A stretch of 64,000 bases of DNA from Bog-950 sp046329515. Lineage in GTDB: Bacteria > Bacteroidota > Bacteroidia > Chitinophagales > LD1. The DNA lies in the NCBI GenBank assembly GCA_046329515.1, contig JAXLUM010000004.1:310001-374000 (forward strand), read 5' to 3'. How positions within the stretch are numbered: the stretch's first letter is position 1; every line of letters starts with the position of its first letter. A model generated the notes under the pieces. That model was not told the DNA's origin. It was given only the letters and a program-made list of their open reading frames with translations, and searched no databases. The position numbers and the translations under genes were made by a program. Shown here one piece after another: positions 61,166 to 64,000 of this stretch.

Positions 61166-61948
61166 TTGAAGCGCCTACTCTCCATATTACTTTTGGGCAT
61201 TTTGCTGTTGGTTACGCAAAGGAGTTTTGCGCTGGATAATGATCCTAAAAAGAACCGCCAATTGTGGCTGTGGTTTCAGTTTACCAAGCAACTGCCTAAA
61301 AAGTTCTCTATAGGCTTTCAATACCAGGTGCGGTTTGATCACAACATGCGCACCTTTAGCGGCGAGAATTTTTATGCTGTATTGGGTTATCGTATTAATA
61401 AATACATCTCTACTCAATTCACCTATCAGTTCTTTACTTCCCCTAAGGTTGATAACCATACCTTCTTTTTAAGTTTAACAGGTAAGTATAGAGTAGGTCC
61501 CGTGTCCTTTGGTTTGCGTACGGCTTATCAGCACGTAAACGAGTACTTTGCCCGCCGCTATGAGTCCGGGCATGAACCTATTGATGAATGGCGGAACCGC
61601 TTTACCATAAAGTACGACTTTGCCCGCAATTGGGATATTTATGCTTATTGCGAGCCTTATTTGTTATTCAGCGCTAAGCCGAATGCGCAAGGCATTTATT
61701 TAGAAAAGATGCGCAACCTGATAGGTGTGGACTGGAGCTTTTATAAGTACAATACCATTGCCCTATTCTATTTCTTTCAGCCGGAGTTTACCGGTAAGCG
61801 GCCGGAATATCAGCATGTAATAGGTATGGTGTATGATTTCAACCTGCCTAAAAAGGTAAATTGGAAGAAGTTCTTCCATCCTAAGAAAAAGAAGAAAGGC
61901 GGCGAAGAAAAACTGGATAGCGATGAAAAAGATCGCCTCTACGATTGA
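61166..61948 (+). CDS. DUF2490 family outer-membrane-like protein
   Basis: A 260-aa exported protein with a signal peptide (about 22 residues, SFALD) followed by alternating beta strands of a small barrel (RQLWLWFQFTKQLPKKFSIG, YAVLGYRINKYISTQFTYQF, RNRFTIKYDFARNWDIYAYC) that fit DUF2490. Start is TTG at 61166, directly on the previous stop codon, so it is coupled to the SBBP gene. A Lys-rich tail (about 235-255) follows the barrel. Outer membrane location is inferred. It converges with a DMT transporter gene, overlapping by ten bases. Confidence 0.82.
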   Translation: MKRLLSILLLGILLLVTQRSFALDNDPKKNRQLWLWFQFTKQLPKKFSIGFQYQVRFDHNMRTFSGENFYAVLGYRINKYISTQFTYQFFTSPKVDNHTFFLSLTGKYRVGPVSFGLRTAYQHVNEYFARRYESGHEPIDEWRNRFTIKYDFARNWDIYAYCEPYLLFSAKPNAQGIYLEKMRNLIGVDWSFYKYNTIALFYFFQPEFTGKRPEYQHVIGMVYDFNLPKKVNWKKFFHPKKKKKGGEEKLDSDEKDRLYD

Positions 61949-62859
61949 TTGCGTGCGCGCCCTTCAAAGTAGGAGTGTAGCACCACACTAAGCATTATTA
62001 TAGCCGTACCCGCAAAGAACCATTTATTCAAGTGTTCGTTTTCTTTAAAAATAAGGAAGGCCAACGCTATGCCATAAATAGGCTCAAGGTTTATGGCCAG
62101 GTTAAGCGTAAACGCATCCAAATGCCGCAATGCGTTAAGTGAAAGTATTAAAGTAACATGCGTGCATAGTATGGCTAAAACAGCCAGTAACACCCAATCG
62201 GTTGTTGTTGGAAATATATGGGCCTGCGTAGTTTGAGGCTGCATAAGGTAAATATGCAGGGGAACATAAATGGTAAGCGCTAACAGGCCCATTAAAATCT
62301 CGTACAAGGAAACTACGCCACTTTCTAATTCGCTTACTATACCCTTGTTTAAAATATTAAAGAAGGCACCAATAAATGCCGCTAACAGCGCTAGTATTAT
62401 CCCCTTGGTATACAGGTTTTCATCGGAATAAAAAATAAGGCCAATGCCTGCCATGGCCATGAAGCTGTACAGCAACTCCATTTTATTAAAACGCTTTTTT
62501 GTTATAAGCGGCTCAATAAGCGCTGTAAACAGGGTAGTAGATGAAAACACGCTGAGTGTAATACTTACGTTGCTGTTTTTAACGGCCCCGTAAAAGCACA
62601 ACCAGTGTAACATTAGCAATACCCCCACAAAACTTAACTGCTTAAAGTTTTTACGGCTAACACTAAAACTTCTTCCGGTAAACCTGATGTACACAAAAAG
62701 CGAAGCGGCCACTATCATCATTCGGTACCATACCAGCAATATGCCATCTAACTGAATAGCCTTACCTAAAACAGCAGTTAACCCCCATAACAAAATGGAG
62801 ATGTGCATTTGAATATGCGCTTTTGTTGTATCAGATTTTGAATGATAGCTTTTTAGCAC
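61939..62859 (-). CDS. DMT superfamily transporter (EamA-type)
   Basis: A 306-aa inner-membrane protein with ten predicted helices and two EamA repeats (HISILLWGLTAVLGKAI; IFPTTTDWVLLAVLAILC as the second start). Likely an amino-acid or metabolite exporter; the substrate is not readable. Start is GTG at 62859; an ATG at 62808 would give 289 aa but remove the conserved KAHIQ lead, so I keep the longer form. Convergent with the DUF2490 gene and divergent from rnhA. Confidence 0.87.
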   Translation of the reverse strand: MLKSYHSKSDTTKAHIQMHISILLWGLTAVLGKAIQLDGILLVWYRMMIVAASLFVYIRFTGRSFSVSRKNFKQLSFVGVLLMLHWLCFYGAVKNSNVSITLSVFSSTTLFTALIEPLITKKRFNKMELLYSFMAMAGIGLIFYSDENLYTKGIILALLAAFIGAFFNILNKGIVSELESGVVSLYEILMGLLALTIYVPLHIYLMQPQTTQAHIFPTTTDWVLLAVLAILCTHVTLILSLNALRHLDAFTLNLAINLEPIYGIALAFLIFKENEHLNKWFFAGTAIIMLSVVLHSYFEGRARNQS

Positions 62860-62909
62860 TGCCGTCCTTTATCAGGGCGAAAAAACTATTTTTAGCGGGA
62901 TTTTGAATT

Positions 62910-63374
62910 ATGGCGGTAGTAGAATTATATACAGATGGCTCAGCAAGGGGTAACCCCGGCCCCGGTGGGTATGGCGCTATTCTTAAATATGGTAAGGTGG
63001 AGAAGGAATTATCGCAGGGATACCGCAAAACCACCAACAACCGTATGGAACTACTTGCCGTTATTGTAGGCCTTGAAACGCTTAACCGCGATGGGGTAGA
63101 CGTACAGGTTTATTCTGATTCGAAATATGTTGTTGAGGCAGTAATGCAACGCTGGGTATTTGGTTGGGAGAAAATAGGGTTTAAAAAGAAAAAGAACCCT
63201 GACCTGTGGCAGCGCTTTTTGAAGGTTTACCGCAGGCACAATGTACGGTTAAACTGGATTAAAGGCCACAACGACCATCCGTATAATGAACGTTGCGACC
63301 AATTAGCTACGGCCGCTGCCGATGGTTATGATTTGTTAATTGATGAAGGCTACGAAAACGGCATGGCCGACTAG
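62910..63374 (+). CDS. rnhA: Ribonuclease HI
   Basis: Removes RNA from RNA-DNA hybrids. The 154-aa protein has the catalytic acids of RNase HI: YTDGSARGNPGPGGYGA (Asp8), NNRMELLAVIVGLE (Glu), YSDSKYVVEAV (Asp) and the fourth acid in YNERCDQLA (Asp), plus the WIKGHND handle and His. The length is that of the E. coli enzyme. It appears monocistronic. Confidence 0.96.
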   Translation: MAVVELYTDGSARGNPGPGGYGAILKYGKVEKELSQGYRKTTNNRMELLAVIVGLETLNRDGVDVQVYSDSKYVVEAVMQRWVFGWEKIGFKKKKNPDLWQRFLKVYRRHNVRLNWIKGHNDHPYNERCDQLATAAADGYDLLIDEGYENGMAD

Positions 63375-63442
63375 CCTTGCAGGTCTTTTTACCGCCGCTG
63401 TACAAGACTAAAATCAGTACCCCTACTTCTACCTAATGTGCT

Positions 63443-63450
63443 TAAATTTG
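63443..63450 (+). promoter_or_regulatory. TAnnTTTG-type -7 element before the last gene
   Basis: TAAATTTG matches the Bacteroidota -7 consensus; the ATG at 63464 follows 13 bases later. No TTG is seen at the expected -33 position. Confidence 0.35.
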
Positions 63451-63463
63451 TGCGCTTACTTTT

Positions 63464-64000
63464 ATGTTGCGTTTCGGCTTACTCTTTTTTCTTTTCACTA
63501 CCGGCTTATCAGCTTATTCGCAATGTGTTACTACCTATCCCTATTCACAGGACTTTGAGCTAAACAACGGCAACTGGACAGCGGGTGGTAGTGTAAGTGA
63601 CTGGGCATGGGGCACACCAACCAAAGCCGTTATAAGCCAGGCGGCCAGCGGCACTAAGTGCTGGATAGTTGGCGGCTTATCCAATTCCTCCTACAACCTG
63701 GGTGAGAGTTCCTTTGTGCAAAGCCCTTGTTTTGATTTTACCAATCTACAACATCCCTATATTTCTTTTAATATATTTTGGGAGAGCGAAAGAGGATATG
63801 ACGGCACCAATCTTCAGTATTCTACCAATGGGGGCACAGCCTGGCAAAACGTAGGTAGCAGTAGTGATGTTTCCGATTGCATGACCCAAAACTGGTTCAA
63901 CACGGCCAGCATAAATTTTTTAAATGGATTAGCTACCCCTAAAGAGGGCTGGAGCGGAAACATACAATCCACCAGCGGTGGTTGCCAGGGTGGCAGCGGC
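63464..64000 (+). CDS. Secreted jelly-roll domain protein, N-terminal part
   Basis: Open to the right window edge for 179 codons, so the C-terminus is missing. It has a signal peptide (about 19 residues, SAYSQ) and a jelly-roll domain of the choice-of-anchor J/MAM kind (SQDFELNNGNWTAGGSVSDW, GTKCWIVGGLSNSSYNLGE, SSFVQSPCFDF, HPYISFNIFWESERG), followed by Gly-rich sequence. A T9SS domain probably lies outside the window. Similar to the protein at 28871-30796. Confidence 0.78.
   Translation, partial: MLRFGLLFFLFTTGLSAYSQCVTTYPYSQDFELNNGNWTAGGSVSDWAWGTPTKAVISQAASGTKCWIVGGLSNSSYNLGESSFVQSPCFDFTNLQHPYISFNIFWESERGYDGTNLQYSTNGGTAWQNVGSSSDVSDCMTQNWFNTASINFLNGLATPKEGWSGNIQSTSGGCQGGSG

Overview
The window is chromosomal DNA from a member of the phylum Bacteroidota. 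Four things point there. Six secreted proteins end in type IX secretion (T9SS) C-terminal sorting domains. There is a SusC-like TonB receptor with an N-terminal carboxypeptidase-regulatory domain. Promoter-like TAnnTTTG elements replace Shine-Dalgarno-led starts, and many families are Bacteroidota-typical (DUF6134, DUF1543, GYDIA-type GHMP kinase, SBBP propeller, choice-of-anchor domains). A complete lower mevalonate operon and menaquinone genes suggest a respiring, free-living lineage near Flavobacteriales or Chitinophagales; I cannot fix the genus. No rRNA, tRNA, CRISPR array, prophage or insertion sequence was seen.

Layout. 1-3404: divergent alpha-2-macroglobulin (partial) and pbpC, a periplasmic defence and cell-wall pair. 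3568-8114: a rightward run of an aldehyde dehydrogenase, a small membrane protein, a TonB-C domain protein, aroB and aroA (shikimate pathway). 12442-8092: leftward mevalonate operon mvaA - GYDVA kinase - mvaD - mevalonate kinase. 12669-17165: mini-collagen protein, penicillin-acylase-family hydrolase, DUF1543 protein, beta-helix lipoprotein. 17208-21553: DASS carrier, PhoD-like phosphatase, MarC protein. 21646-26123: TonB receptor, DUF6134, FKBP isomerase, flavin/2Fe-2S reductase, ended by a strong terminator. 26189-37043, mostly leftward: thioesterase, an M16-like/OmpA-like fusion, T9SS cargo, murQ, a type 1 periplasmic binding protein, guaA. 37236-43182: AsmA-like protein, cdd, DUF1003 protein, long collagen-like protein.

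49007-43258: leftward menaquinone operon menF-menD-menB-(DNA glycosylase)-(unknown)-menA. 49055-56278: phosphatase, two T9SS proteins, a lipoprotein, a deoxyhypusine-synthase homologue, tsaE and ald, separated by clusters of hairpin-rich intergenic repeats. 56388-61948: a tightly packed five-gene cassette (lipoprotein, VTC polyphosphate-polymerase-like protein, DUF4956 membrane protein, giant SBBP/T9SS protein, DUF2490 protein). 61939-64000: DMT exporter, RNase HI and the start of another secreted protein.

The best leads for new biology are the VTC/DUF4956/SBBP/DUF2490 cassette, the M16 pseudo-peptidase fused to an OmpA-like domain, the deoxyhypusine-synthase homologue, the GYDVA kinase in the mevalonate operon, and the modular intergenic repeats with interchangeable inner hairpins. 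All functional calls come from reading the sequence without database searches.
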